Below, one piece after another: positions 48,811 through 64,000 of a DNA stretch of 64,000 nt; position 1 is the stretch's first letter; every line of letters begins with the position of its first letter. Under the pieces are notes generated by a model. It did not search any database. It was given only the letters and a program-made list of their open reading frames with translations, and was not told the DNA's origin. The position numbers and the translations under genes are program-made. Origin of the DNA: Piscicola geometra (lineage: Eukaryota > Annelida > Clitellata > Hirudinida > Piscicolidae); the NCBI GenBank assembly GCA_943735955.1, contig OX030955.1:5318093-5382092 (forward strand), in the 5' to 3' direction.

Positions 48811-49771
48811 TTAGAGGTCGGACCAGGTATCCGATCAGTACCAGGTACGCGTGGGTATCCATGGGATTCTCATGGGAACGGGAATGAAAAGTAAAATCGG
48901 GAACGGGAAAAACGAAAAGAAAAGTTATTGCCATTGAAAAAATTAATTACATAAAGAAGTTTAATGAAATCAATTATATATTTTAAAAGTTTTTTCCCAT
49001 AAATTAGATGTCTCGTTGTAATGGTTTAACTTGCGCCCGTAGCGTTTTATTATCTTCTAAGAATTTTCATTTTCACGAAAATGAATCTTTTTAAGAATTT
49101 CAAAATGTCATCATCGTTGTCATCATCGTTGTCCTCGTCTTTACCTTCATCATCATCATTACAATACAACGACGAGTAAGATTATCGTGGCGTAAACCCG
49201 GACGGGCTTCAAGGCCACAATCGTCATCATTAATTTTTATTGAAGTCTCCAACATAATCTTTTTGGGAATACGAAAAATTCCAAACTGAAAAGTTTTGAC
49301 AAGCAGCCCTACAAGACTTTCCACAATTGGATGGAAAAGCTTCGTCAGATTTGTTGTGGATGGATTTTGTGCAGTGCGAAGAATGCAAAGTAAGAATTCA
49401 CCATTTAAACTTTTTTTGTACTTATAGAAAGTCATAAACTGGCAGTACAGCTGTGAATACACAGTCAAAGTACTCTTTCTTTCACTGGAAATCTTTTTCT
49501 CCTAGGTCAAAGACATTCTATGCAAGGTCATTAGTTCATTCTAAACTCGAAAAATATATTTTGATGAATACACTTTCAGAAATTCACGTTTGGGAGTTGT
49601 TATATATTATGTTAAAAACAATAATTAAGAATCGGTGTTTCAAGACATAGTTTTGGCGAAAATTATTGTAATGTAAGTAATTCTTCAGAAATATTTTTGA
49701 GAAAGACCAAATTTTTAGTTTTGGGAATGGGACGGGACCAGGAATGAAAATGGTATCATTCCGACATCTAA
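48811..49771. mobile_element. non-autonomous DNA element with short inverted ends
   Basis: The left end ttagaggtcgg and the reverse complement of the right end ttagatgtcgg match at 10 of 11 bases. Subterminal gaacgggaatgaaaa (left) and gggaccaggaatgaaaatgg (right) share sequence. About 961 bases long. It includes a SINE fragment (49165-49225). The style recalls hAT-type ends, but no 8-bp target duplication is clear. Confidence 0.55.
49165..49225 (-). mobile_element. SINE family 1, 3' fragment
   Basis: Reads cgacgagtaagattatcgtgg, then cgtaaacccggacgggcttc and aaggccac, the 3' part of family 1 on the minus strand. No head. Confidence 0.6.
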
Positions 49772-49968
49772 TAAATTTTTTAATCTAGATTTTTCAACAA
49801 CTGATTTCAAAAAGCCTTTATTACAGCGTTTCACTCCGTTTTCTCTTTCAAAGCTTTTGATGAAAATAGGTAAACAGGCCGAGGAGGTAACGACTAGCGG
49901 ATTTACCATTGTGTTCGAATTCTACATTGCAGCCTTAAAAGTGACCACGAAACAGGTTATTAATATTA

Positions 49969-50256
<288 letters not shown>

Positions 50257-50511
50257 TTAGTAGCTAATGAAATTAAATTTTCATCAAAGCTTTCTTCATA
50301 ATTAAACTATAAATGCACTTAATGCTTATGGTTCTCAATAGGATTCTTGAAAAGCACTGTACAATGACAATAAATGCAAAAAATCTATACACGCGAGCAA
50401 AGTATGAGAAGTAGATCGAGATGTAATAAAAAAAATATTTTTTACACACAAAAGAAGAAAAACAAGTTTATTAATCAATTAGAACGTTATCTATGAATAA
50501 GATAAAAATAG

Positions 50512-51849
50512 TTATATCTGAAATTGAAAAGACGAAACCGAGCAGACAAGTTTTCCCGAATTAGTTGATTTCTCGTCTGAACAGAGCTTTTTTAACAAAA
50601 TTCGTTGACTCATTGCTGCCCGATCTTGCTTTTGAGTATTTGAAGCATGCTCTATTACTAGCTTGGGTAATTGAAATGAGTTTTTCAGAGAATTTTTTTT
50701 CTTAGCGCTGTTGATAGTGGTATCAATCCTACTGGCACTTTGGAGTTTGATGGTAATTTTCTTGAAATCTTTCCGTAATTCTTCGTTCAGCCAACAGTAG
50801 AGAAATGGATTGGTGCAGACAGAAAGTAGAGCTAGAGCCTTTAGAATCATGTCGATGAGGATAGTGGTTGATGCGCTGAAAATTGTTGGGTTTATTTCAA
50901 AGACCAAGCTGAAAGTGTTCCAAGGGGTCCAACACACAGCAAAGTTGAAGACGATGAAAAATATTATTTTTAAAGTTTTCGTATTTTTCGTTTTTGAAGT
51001 TCGAGATCTTGTATTGATTTTCGTTAGTTTGTTCTCTGGGTACCTAGTTAGTTTTAACTGACTTCTAAACCTCAGCTTCGCGTATATTTTGGCGTAAAGA
51101 TAGCAAATTAAAAGTAAGGGTAAAGCATAAAGAAAACAAAAATTGAAAACGCTGTAGACATACCTCGCATTGCTTTTGTTCCAATCTTCGATGCAATACA
51201 CTCTAGAGATTTTAAAAAAGGGGTCTTCAACGACTACTAGGGATGTGTAATAAATGACAGGAATTGCCATAAAAATTGAAAAAACTAAGTTGAAAAAAAC
51301 AAGTAGAAGTGCCATGAAGATTGTGATGCTACGTTTAAAAGGGTAAACTATGAGAAAAACCCGATCAATGGCGATAAAGAAAATGGTAAAAACCGAAACA
51401 TACATAGGCAGTGCAAATGAAGAGTGAAGCAGCTTACACATGATATTGCCAAACTTCCATTTCATCGTCAGTTGGTAATGCAGTTGTATCGGAATGCTGT
51501 AAGTGCACAAGCATAAGTCTGAAATAGCTAGTACCACGACAAAAACTATGGTCCCATTCGATTGTTTGGAGTATCGGAAAGATCTGATTCCGAGGAAAAT
51601 GACCAGAGTGTTGCTTACAGTGCCCATGCTGATGAAGACGATGTGGATTGCAATGATGACGTACATAATGATAGGGTCTTGTAAAACGTTAAATGATTCC
51701 GGAGAAAACATAAGCGAGAAGTTTTCCATCACCTCTAAACTCAATTTGTTGAATTTTAAAGAATTTAGCAGTGTTAATGAATCGTTTGAAGCATCCGAAC
51801 CTGGCATCGCCAACTGCGACGTATTAAAACTCTCAATGTAACTATCCAT
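50512..51849 (-). CDS. neuropeptide GPCR, NPY/NPF-receptor-like (single exon)
   Basis: Complete 445-residue class A receptor, uninterrupted. The ectodomain has sequons at N9, N22 and N43. Landmarks: N80 in helix 1, D111 in helix 2 (LAISDL), WKFG before C138, helix 3 ending ID-R163-V (DRV in place of DRY), C219 in loop 2 as disulfide partner, CWTP at 306-309 in helix 6, and NPFLY at 347-351 in helix 7, then NEELRKDF in helix 8. The WxFG-to-Cys spacing, the IAIDR segment with IVYPF, and LLSVCTNPFLY resemble NPY/NPF and related peptide receptors. The ligand cannot be read from sequence. The Lys/Ser-rich tail offers phosphorylation sites. The ATG at 51849 sits in a good context (gccaaATGg). Lack of introns could mean an old retrocopy or simply an intronless receptor. 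Confidence 0.9.
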   Translation of the reverse strand: MDSYIESFNTSQLAMPGSDASNDSLTLLNSLKFNKLSLEVMENFSLMFSPESFNVLQDPIIMYVIIAIHIVFISMGTVSNTLVIFLGIRSFRYSKQSNGTIVFVVVLAISDLCLCTYSIPIQLHYQLTMKWKFGNIMCKLLHSSFALPMYVSVFTIFFIAIDRVFLIVYPFKRSITIFMALLLVFFNLVFSIFMAIPVIYYTSLVVVEDPFFKISRVYCIEDWNKSNARYVYSVFNFCFLYALPLLLICYLYAKIYAKLRFRSQLKLTRYPENKLTKINTRSRTSKTKNTKTLKIIFFIVFNFAVCWTPWNTFSLVFEINPTIFSASTTILIDMILKALALLSVCTNPFLYCWLNEELRKDFKKITIKLQSASRIDTTINSAKKKNSLKNSFQLPKLVIEHASNTQKQDRAAMSQRILLKKLCSDEKSTNSGKLVCSVSSFQFQI

Positions 51850-53732
51850 TTGGCAGTTTTGCCGGCGCAGTCTAACATTTAGAAAAATATTTTAAATATT
51901 ATAACTATGGATATAAAATCATTAAGCTTTTTACGAGAATTTATTTGAATTGTCATTGCATTAAAATGTGTGGCATTTATGTCTGACGATGCAAGGTTTA
52001 TATATTTGAAAATTTTATTATATCGTCATGCATGCTGTATAGTTCCAACTCTTCAAGAAAAACAGCAGCAAAAAACAAAATTGTGAAATAAAAAATAAAT
52101 GTAAATCTTTGTTTTAAATTGTAATTATTTATTTTTTCATCTTTCATAAAGTCGAACACTTAAGATTTTCATATAGATCTTTTATACTTATTGTCCAAAA
52201 CCTCTTATTTGCATGCAATCCAGTAGAGCTAGTTTTCTTAATAATATTTAGCGACTAGGGTCAAGTGATATAATTCATTAGATAATCAAAGAAATATTCA
52301 TATTATGAACAAATGTTATAAATCTCTATACTTGAATAATAATGTGTAAATAAAAGCTTTTGAAAACGAATTTTACTATCTTTTTACTTTGATTGTAAGT
52401 TTTTATAAAGTAATAATACTGCATTGAAAACACTTCTTTTTAAGTGCCATAAATATCGAACCCATTGCAATTTCTTGGAAATTAAACATATTTATCAATG
52501 TTTATTTTATATTTGAAAAAAAACTGAAAATAAATTTCTTATAATGCTATTTATATGCGCTTTCGACTGAAATATTAATTATTTTGTATACTTAATAATG
52601 TCGTAATCTTCGGACATTAAAAAAAAAATTTTAAATAATTATTTTATTCAAAAATCCAAAATGAAATGTTTATTTGAAAAAAAAACTCAAAAAGTTTATA
52701 AATTAATAAATTTTGAAGTTCTTTTCTTATTAGTCTTTGCATTATAACACCGATCTTTTATTTAAAAAAATTTAAATTACTTTTGGAAAATGTGATTTTT
52801 TTTCAAATCTTATTATTATTGATAAGTTTGTTTTTAAATATTAAACTCCATAATTGCTACCATAGACATTCGCATTTCAAAATAAACGATAGAAAAATAT
52901 GTCTGCAATAAGGATTAAAAAAACATTTAGTTTTCGAAAATATGATGATGTCCTAGAATTAAACAAATCTGAAAAATTTCAGTGTTTTGCTCTGATAGTT
53001 TAACAATTTAAATTTTTAACTTACAATTAATTGAAAATACTTCGTTTTAAATATATGAGATTGTGTGGAATTAATCTTTTTTTAAAGTTTTTATTACTCA
53101 TTTTGATAAAATTACACGTAATCAAAATAAAATTACTAATGAGAAGTGTTTTAATATAAATTATTTGATAACTTACCTAATGATGATTCTTGAGTATTGA
53201 AAATCCTTGAAAAGGATTTAAATTGAAATAGGCCATCTTTGAATAGAAATAATTTGACCATAAACTTGTTTTTTTAATATTCAAAAAATGTTGAGAATTT
53301 CTCAAATGAAATGTAAACTATTGTTAAATATTCTATGTATTTCAAAAGTAGGCTGGAAAAGCATAGGATCTTTAAAAGCATTTTTATAAAGTTTTAACGT
53401 TTTTTTAGCAAAAAATGTCTTATGAAGTCTAAATTTCAAACTCTGTTTTTGAAAAGATATTTTGAGAAAATAAGATGTTTTGGGAATAAATACAACTTTT
53501 TTCTAGTCTTCAAATAGCTGTACGAAAATTAGTGACGGGCATCTATGAAATAAAAGACACTTGAATGTAGTTTCATGTCATCCATGACACTTTTTCACTC
53601 AAAAACTTTTGGTCACAATTCTTGCAGTTCTAGAAAATTGTATTTAACAGGCTCTACTTTTTTTAATAATTTTTCTTATTTTTTCAATATTTTTAGCTTT
53701 TTTAAAAATTATATTTGCTTATAAAAACCTTT
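51850..53732. other. upstream flank of the neuropeptide GPCR
   Basis: A+T-rich, no exon or element recognised. Confidence 0.35.
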
Positions 53733-53927
53733 AATACAGTCATGGGCGGCGATCCTAGGGGGGTCCTGACCCCAGAATCGCCGCCCATGATGTGTAGTTA
53801 TAGTGATATCTGTCTAAAACAAAAATATTCTTTGCTTACTTAAATACCCCTTCACATGGGCGGTGATCCTGGGGGAGTCCTGACCCCAGGACCCCCCCAG
53901 GATCGCCGCCCATGAATACAGTCATGG
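53733..53927. mobile_element. GC-rich foldback insertion with 13-bp direct repeats
   Basis: Two strong hairpins: catgggcggcgatcc ... atcgccgcccatg at 53741-53789, and catgggcggtgatcctgggg ... ggatcgccgcccatg at 53857-53914. They are separated by A+T-rich DNA. The whole is flanked by aatacagtcatgg at 53733-53745 and 53915-53927. It stands out sharply by its G+C content. The direct repeats read like a target duplication made within the end of the next element. Confidence 0.75.
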
Positions 53928-54186
53928 AGAAAAATCATCGGTCTGCCAGACATTGTCAACAAAAGGGTGAACAAGCAAATGGCGCAACTTGCCAAGTTGG
54001 TCGAAAATATTCAATAATTTATTATATTATTTTCTATTAACAAATACAAATTTAATTAAACCTTCAAACATTAAGTTTAATCAAAGACTTTTTGTTTGTT
54101 CCAACGTAGATCATTATTGGCCAATAATAATTATTCATCCGTTGACCATTTGATCAGCGAAGTGTTGAAATATTTTTCCATGACTG
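53919..54186. mobile_element. Tc1/mariner-like MITE interrupted at its left end
   Basis: The left end cagtcatggagaaaaat and the reverse complement of the right end cagtcatggaaaaatattt match for the first 10 bases and nearly so beyond. A TA precedes the left end. CAGT-type ends and TA flanks are typical of Tc1/mariner relatives. No transposase inside. The foldback unit at 53733-53927 has duplicated its first bases. Confidence 0.65.
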
Positions 54187-56099
54187 CATAAAGACTTTAA
54201 TTATCCTCCTAATCATTTAAAACTTAAAATAGGATTCTATCGATTGTTTTTGTTTTTATTTCTTTAAATAAATTTATTACTGGTTTATTCCTAGAACATA
54301 CACAAATTCCATATAACTTTTATCGAACAAAAACACATATATTTTTATTTTCTTTTCAAGAAGTCGAATTTTTCAATTTTTCAAAATTCTATTTACTCCT
54401 AATAACTTCTTAGTATAAAAAGAATAATTATCAAACTTTTTGCATCAATAAATGTAATTTTTTAGTGAAATAATAGAAAACCGATCTTTTTTGATTGCTT
54501 CTTTTCTGTTAAAAAAACATTTTTATATCGCACCAAAATATTATCGGCTTTCCCTGAAACTGCCTAATTACGACTACATTGCATGACTTATGTCTAAATC
54601 TCCGTCTTATGCGGCAACTGCGATGCTTCTTTCCACGCCACAAAGTAGAATATGTTTGATGATTCGTTCGTATCTTAAATTGCCTTTTTAATGGGTTTTA
54701 TTATAATAAGGTGGGCATTAAATAAGGATTTCTTGAAAATAGGATGTTCGAGATTAAATGAGATAATTGTGCAAGTAAGTTTCTAAAATTGAAAAAGAAG
54801 AAAGTTAAAAATTCAATTTTATTTTTCAAAATTTAATAAATATTACATTTGAAAAATTTTAGACAAATATACGAAATTCCATATTGGCCTATCTGTTGTG
54901 TAGATGGCATGAATTGAAATGCTTGCTAATGCATCAGGAAATTGATGAAGAGATAGGCATGTCTTTAAAGCATATTTGATATTTAAATAGTAAAATTTTA
55001 AAAAATAAGGCTTTCAATATATAGAGAAAGAATGTGTTAATGATTTAGTTAAAAATTGAATTATCATACCTTAGTATTTTTATTAATAATATTATTAATA
55101 TTAATATTTCAATGAATTATAATGAAGAAACGTCTAAAAATAAATCTTATTTTCGACCAATGATTTTGATGGTGCTCATTTTTATTTAGTGAATCTCTCT
55201 GGGCTACTAGGCTTCAATTACTTTAGAAATAAAGAATTTCTAAATATTCATCCTTGGGGTATTTTTCCGTTTCAAGTGATACTTGTAAATAAAAACATTA
55301 TTAAAAGACAGTGCTCAAAATAGCTCAAAATAGCAGTGACAAAAAAAAGAAACTAGCGTTTAAAATAAATAGTCCTAAAAAATATTATGATGAAAACATG
55401 AAGTTTTCAGTTTTATATATACTAATGTTGAACGATTATATAAAAGTTATTAATTTCAAATATATATTATATAAAATATATGTGTCTAAATATTTTTCAA
55501 GATAAACGTTAAAAAACCATCTGAGTTCACTTCGAAGAACAGCTGTTTAAGACCTTGTGTGCATAAGACTTTATGTTGAAGTTTGAAAACTGTATTATTT
55601 GTATGCTATTGATTTTCTAGAACTTTGAGAACTGAATTCGTTTATTTTTGTATAATTCGAGAATTTTTTTTCGTCAGAAAGTGTATGAATATAAAATACA
55701 TATTATTTATTTATCTATTTTTTTTACTTTTCATAGGAAAAATGATAAACTGTTTGAAAATATTATATGCACGCCAGTTATGTGATTAACAGCCAAAATT
55801 ATAGATTAAGAAGTGATTAATAGCGAAGTTTTGACATCACATTGCAATGAAAGAAATTAATCTCTTTTGATTCAAAAGAACTCGCAAAGACGTAGCCGCG
55901 AGAAGATTATGCTATTGCGACATTAACAGTACAAATTTTATGTTCCTTTTCTTCCTCTAACATGAAATCTCGTTCTATTTTAAACCTTAATAAAACGATT
56001 CCATTCAATTTTAACAATGTAAATGAAAACTTGTGGAAAAAACTAAAAATAGCCTGTTAATGAATGAATTATCAAAAAACGCATGAGATTAAATAGGAA
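54187..56099. other. intergenic stretch
   Basis: No gene seen. A patch at 54545-54680 is somewhat G+C-richer but has stops in all frames. The frame at 55311-55505 is Lys/Tyr/Asn-rich and unconvincing. Confidence 0.35.
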
Positions 56100-56215
56100 A
56101 AATCCTTTGAAAGCCACACAAGGAAGCGAAAAGAAAATATGGAAGCAGCTGGAAAGACTCCCCCATGACTGATACGCCTGGTAGAACTGGTTGGCGGCCT
56201 ATGTCGCCGATGAGA
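56100..56215 (+). mobile_element. LINE 3'-end fragment
   Basis: The frame reads KQLERLPHD, stop, YAW, stop, NWLAAYVADETTD. This matches the usual C-terminal segment of non-LTR retrotransposon proteins (W-x-x-L-ERLP-x-D-R-x-x-W-R). Two stops show decay. Confidence 0.55.
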
Positions 56216-56489
56216 CAACAGATTTTTTTAAATATATCTATATATTCAATTATTTGAAATCTAAATATAAATACAGCACTTTTATATTATTTTTATCTGC
56301 ATCAGAGCTATTAATAAAACTCCATTGAGGATACAACGTCGTTGGGAATACTGCCAACTTAAGAGCGTTAAATTATTTTTTACGGTAAAAAGTAATGAAA
56401 TTTAAATATATTTTACAATTAAGTTTAAAAATAAAAATAAAAACCGATAAAAGTCTGTTATTATTCGACTTACCACAGAACAGCTGTAG

Positions 56490-57486
56490 GGAAGACCGTG
56501 GCAAGATGATTAGTTAACCATTTGTCGGTTTGTTATTTTATTTATAGAGATAATAAAACTTATTTCACATAAACTGTTATAGTATTCATTTTTTGTATTA
56601 AATATTAAGACATTTATTTTTTTATATAAATAAAACTAGGAAATAATTTAACTTTTCCACAAAATGTTCATCTTGCCCCGGCACCAGCATGATGAATACA
56701 CTGGAAAAAGTTATAAATTTTAATTTTTTGAATATGTTGCATAAATAAACAAAGTATAACAATTTTCGGATCATATTAAATATTTTAACACCACTAACTT
56801 TTGGGTGGGTTTACTTAGTTAAGGGGTGAAGCTTTATTGTTAGGGTTAGGGTTATTATTAAAAATTACTTTTAGTTGTTAAAAAATCTTCAGGCTCATTC
56901 CTTAACTATGTTACTTTGTGATGTTACATTGTAATATCAGGAAAATAAAAGGAAATCTAGACATCCGTAATTATCTCTAATTTACCGCATCAATTCTTGT
57001 AGATAATGTCTCAATTTCTAACAAATAACTCATAATTGAAACAAAAGCTCCAATATCATAATTATAGTTATTTTAATAATTTCTTGAACACGAGTCAAGA
57101 TGACGAGCTTGTATTCTTTCCCCAACCAGCTTGCCCCGAACTGTTTGGTTATAAATGTTCGTTTTTATTCCGATGTATGAAGTCAACTAATTGACAACTA
57201 TTTAAGGTTATATGTAGTATTTGAAATGAAATTGTAATAAATATTAAAACGAAATATTTTACCTATTTCTGCAGCACATGCATAAAAGTTATAACATGTC
57301 CGCGGAAAACAATGTAAGCTTCACAACTAAAACAAAAATAGTTATTTCAGCGTTTGCATACTATAATTTAACGGAAAGCATATAAAAGAGTCAAAAGTGT
57401 TCGCTTCAAGCCCTCAACTAGAGAAAAGCTGAAAATATAAGGCATTGGTCATCTTGCCCGGCTCGTCTTCTTGCATCGGTCTCCCC
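56490..57486. mobile_element. MITE-like DNA element with TA-flanked inverted repeats
   Basis: The left end GGGAAGACCGTGGCAAGATG and the reverse complement of the right end GGGGAGACCGATGCAAGAAG agree at 16 of 20 bases, and both are flanked by TA. Further copies of the motif (catcttgccccgg at about 56665; gagtcaagatgacgagcttg at about 57093) occur inside, so it may be a composite. Its right part is repeated in inverted orientation at 39918-40315. No transposase frame. A gttagggttagggtt string lies inside at about 56841. Confidence 0.72.
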
Positions 57487-60248
57487 TATAAAGCGCACTT
57501 TTTCTATCTCTAAAAATGCGTTTTTCTTCTGGAGACACAGAAACCGAAACACTATCGTTTTTATAAAAATTATTAATGACATTTCACAAATTCAAATTTT
57601 TAAGAAATATAGTTACAAATTGTTTAAATTAATGACGGAAGTTTATTTATTGCTTTAGGATGAAAAATAAAGAAACATTATTTATTTTTACGACAGTGAT
57701 AGTTGAGCAAGAAGAAAGATTTATCGAGAAGACCCCATAGGAAATAAATTATTGCTAATTTGATAAATTTTAAAAATTTACTTAAACTACCATTTCCTTA
57801 TAAGTTATTGTTTTAAAATTCGATTAAACGGAAAAAAGCTAATGTGATAGAAAAATAAAAAGGCAATGATTGAATGAAGATTGATAACGTGTCAACACGC
57901 CATAAACCCCCATTTTCACAAAATTTGGTATCCGGAAAAACCTTTAGTTAATGGATTCTAGTATAATACTATTTTTAATTTAAAAGTTGAATTCTATATT
58001 TATTATATGAAAACATTGTTATATTATCTAGACATTTTTATAGTTTTTTATACAATTTGTATTTAAAATATATTTTTTATTATTAAATAGATTTCAAGCA
58101 TTTAAATTTTAATAAGAATTATGTTTAAATATATTGTCCACGTTTTACGTGACAAAGCAATCCAATTATAGGTAATAGCTGAGTTTTTGTTTGAATTTGA
58201 AAAACTGGAGTTTCAAGCTAATGAATTCATTTTTAAAGTGTTGAAAAAATAAATAGAATGTTTAAAATTTATTTGTCAAGTAGAAATTTTTTCGTTTTCA
58301 GTTCTTTGTTTGAGAATCATGATAAGCTTTTTAGTGCTAAAATTTTCTTAGAATTGTAAAATAAAATAACATTTTTCGGGCAGAACCATACGTGGTCTGG
58401 TTATTTTTTGGGTGTTGTCATTTTTCAAACATTTTAGAGATCAAAAAAGTTTACAATTTATTAATGACACAAAAATTGAATGCATAAATTGTCAAATCGT
58501 GATATTACGGAGTTAATTTATTGGTCACAATTTTTAAAACCACCGTTTAATACCGATGTATTTGAACCCTTTTAAATTATTGTTTTTCAAATATCCAAGT
58601 ATATAATAATTTGTACAACTAATTCCAAAAGATAATAAATTGATAAATATTGAAGTTTTTTCTCATAAGTCTTTCTATTCTTAGTAAAATTAAATGAGCT
58701 ATAATATTATTGAATTTCAACTACGAGTATTATTGCTTTATGCCATAATTGTCACCATATACGGTCTAGTTTTTCAAATGTATGTTTCAACTCATAATGA
58801 AAAAAAAATTTGTTAAAAAGAAAAATGAGGGTGGCTGAACATTATTAGAGTTCAAAAATCTGAATTTTTACGGTATTTTATGAAAGAAGTTATAAAGATT
58901 TTTTTACAATTATATTCTAACAAATAACATCTTTTTCAAATTAAATAATTTTTTTCCACTTATGAGCGTCTCACATTTATATTGAAACAATTATTTAAAT
59001 AATAAAAATATTTTACATTATTCTCCAAAAAAGCAACGCAAAATTTTTCGTTTCAAGAAAAGTAATATAAATTAAATTCAAGTGAAATCGAGCTTTTAAT
59101 GACCCAACACAAGCATCCTTCATGATACGTCATACCATGTTACAGTTTCAGATATCAATAAAGACCAACTTGGAATTGAGATGTATAATTAAAATAGCAT
59201 CATTAGCTTTTTTACTACAAATTTCTAGGAAATTTTTTTTCATTCAAACTAATGTTAGCTTTTATTTTTAAAATTCAAAATGACAAATTTATCATTCTAC
59301 TAACATTTTAAACAAAGATTGATTTTGAAGTGGTGTAAATCATAGCAATGTTCAAAAAAAGTCTTTCTGACTAGGAATCAACATATCAAATAAATCGTGG
59401 ATAAAGTAACCAAATAATCAAAACAGATACTTTTAGAAAAACAAAATAAAACTTTGAATCTAAAAACTTTGACTTTCAGCTTAAGGAAAAAGTCTGATAA
59501 ATATTCAGATAATTGGGGGCCAAAGTTTACCAGAAATTTTAAATGTCACAAAACTAGACCAGCGGCACCGAGAGGTATGAGCACAGAGGCTCAAACCTAG
59601 GACCAACCGTCGGTCAAGCCAAATCGTTAAACTCAGCTACTTGTTTATATAATAGCTTTTCAACTTTGTTAAACAAATGCATTAGAAACTATTGCAGTTT
59701 TATTACAATTTATTTATACAATAAATCCATTAATTATCCCAAATGTAAATGAAACACATCTTATTCTAGTCAATTCTACTCAAACAATAAAGTTTACATA
59801 CAGTGGTTGGAATAAGAGATTTTTTTCTTGTCCTGAGAAGCTAAATAGACGTCCAAATAAAACGGTTCTTGCATTAAATGACAAGTACCTTTTCCCAGTT
59901 TTCCAAGAGCCCGATATATTTCTTCATGTTGTTGACACCTGACAAGCGTTTAATTCTCTAAGCCTACCTCAGATTCGGTTCAATATCGATGAATTATTGA
60001 CTTAGTAATCAATGATGTATCTTCATCTTCAGAATCTTATGCTACATATGTTTTCAGTCGCTTGGTTGAGATTGTAAGGTTTCGGAGATTTTCAAAAAAG
60101 AATAATATTTTGGGTAACGCCAAACAATAGTAAGAAGAGTTTAATTTCGAAAAATCAGGTTAACTCCTTTATATTTTTTTCGCGTTGATTTATTAGCAGA
60201 TAAAACAAAATATTAACATAGATTAAAATACAGCTATAGTTTCTTTAT
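57487..60248. other. intergenic stretch downstream of the HDAC11-like gene
   Basis: A+T-rich. Holds a SINE head fragment (59568-59640) and a sequence from 59800 (tacagtggttggaataagag) that looks like a left end of a Tc1-type element, for which I found no right end. Confidence 0.35.
59568..59640 (-). mobile_element. SINE family 1-like head fragment
   Basis: On the minus strand: gtagctgagtttaacgattt, ggcttgaccgacggttggtc, ctaggtttgagcc. The order matches the tRNA-like head of family 1 but is strongly diverged; no body or tail. Confidence 0.45.
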
Positions 60249-63342
<3,094 letters not shown>

Positions 63343-63703
63343 TTTATTAAGAATAGCATATTCACTTGTATTTATACTTTTTGTCAAAATACTTCATACT
63401 TAATATGTGTAAAATGAATTTACAATGTTACTTAAATTGACTTTTAGTCAAAAAATTCTGAGGGGCTTTACATTTTTTAAATTCACTAGCTACATAATTT
63501 ATTTTTGGTTTTCAACAAACGTCAAAACTATTTATCAGCATTTCAACTAGAAATACTTTTTTTAAATAGAAATAATACCAAGATTTTAACTTTTATACGC
63601 TTTTATTTATTTAATTATTAATTTTTAATAGACAAATAGTTTTCAAAGCTTTAAATAATCATAAATTGGTTTACAGTTTTTCTTTAACAATTCTTATACT
63701 GAA
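63343..63703. other. divergent spacer between HDAC11-like gene and a small ORF
   Basis: 360 bases, A+T-rich. May act as a bidirectional promoter; no TATATAAAG motif seen. Confidence 0.3.
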
Positions 63704-63892
63704 ATGTTTCGCGACGAAGAATTCGCTGATGCTTGCTTAGAAATAACCACTCCTTCACTCGCAAAATATGAGATATTTTCCGAGTCCTACGACAAAAAGA
63801 TCCGCGTATTTAAAACTAATGAAAATGTACCTTTAAATTATTTTGTTCTTATTGTAGATTTTAAAGTTGCTTCTGTTATTTCTTCTAAATAA
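63704..63892 (+). CDS. possible small protein or first exon, divergent from the HDAC11-like gene
   Basis: A 62-codon frame with balanced composition (MFRDEEFADACLEITTPSLA ... SESYDKKIRVFKTNEN) and higher G+C than its surroundings over 63700-63830. TAA is followed directly by AATAAATAAA. No domain recognised. The part after FKTNEN is more A+T-rich and could be intron (gtacct at about 63827), so this may be only a first exon of a gene running out of the window. Confidence 0.35.
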   Translation: MFRDEEFADACLEITTPSLAKYEIFSESYDKKIRVFKTNENVPLNYFVLIVDFKVASVISSK

Positions 63893-64000
63893 ATAAATTC
63901 CTAAAACATTGCCTTCCAAACTATGTCGAAGATTGCACCACCTCATAATTACTAGTTATTTTGATTATGTAAATTCTTTATACCTACAAATGTTATCTTA

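Noticed and set aside
56838..56856. Telomere-like gttagggttagggtt
   Set aside because: Only two units, within a repeat element.

Overview
This window looks like animal nuclear DNA. It is strongly A+T-rich (by eye roughly 70-75%). Genes are split by short GT-AG introns, AATAAA signals follow several genes, and short non-coding repeats dominate. A tandem pair of small secreted antistasin-domain proteins points to an annelid and most simply to a leech. That is an inference, because antistasin domains also occur in cnidarians, molluscs and other groups. Nothing bacterial or viral is evident.

Layout. 534-2532 (+) is an SLC35C1-type Golgi GDP-fucose transporter in five exons. 5725-12661 (-) is a five-exon class A GPCR that keeps most landmark residues but lacks both the DRY and the NPxxY motif. 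19180-20802 (+) is a secreted protein with a Ser/Thr-rich mucin-like stalk and a C-terminal domain I do not recognise. A truncated tandem paralogue lies at 24419-25228 (+). 27178-27866 and 30258-31113 (both -) are two antistasin-type inhibitor genes with matching exon phases and TATA boxes. 33547-40884 (-) is a complete six-exon PGAP2, with a possible 50-residue membrane microprotein on the opposite strand inside one of its introns (36448-36825). 50512-51849 (-) is a single-exon NPY/NPF-type neuropeptide GPCR. 60249-63342 (-) is an eight-exon HDAC11 homologue whose zinc-binding and catalytic residues are mostly replaced, which suggests a pseudo-deacetylase. A small ORF (63704-63892, +) diverges from it.

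Between the genes is a dense record of mobile elements. There are two tRNA-derived SINE families, one with an adjacent unfilled duplicate of its insertion site. Several non-autonomous DNA elements have terminal inverted repeats: about 32.1-32.8, 39.9-40.3, 48.8-49.8, 53.7-54.2 and 56.5-57.5 kb. There are LINE relics near 25.5-26.3 and 56.1 kb, a pogo-like transposase relic near 45.8 kb, two A+T-rich minisatellites and long (AGT)n and (CA)n tracts.

The genes do not form an obvious single pathway. SLC35C1 and PGAP2 both serve the secretory route (fucosylation and GPI-anchor remodelling). The mucin-like and antistasin pairs are expanding families of secreted effectors. The two GPCRs suggest peptide signalling. 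The most unusual loci are the inactive-looking HDAC11, the motif-less GPCR and the unfamiliar mucin-like pair. Exon models were made by hand from splice signals, reading-frame continuity and remembered family sequences, and have not been checked by search or transcripts.
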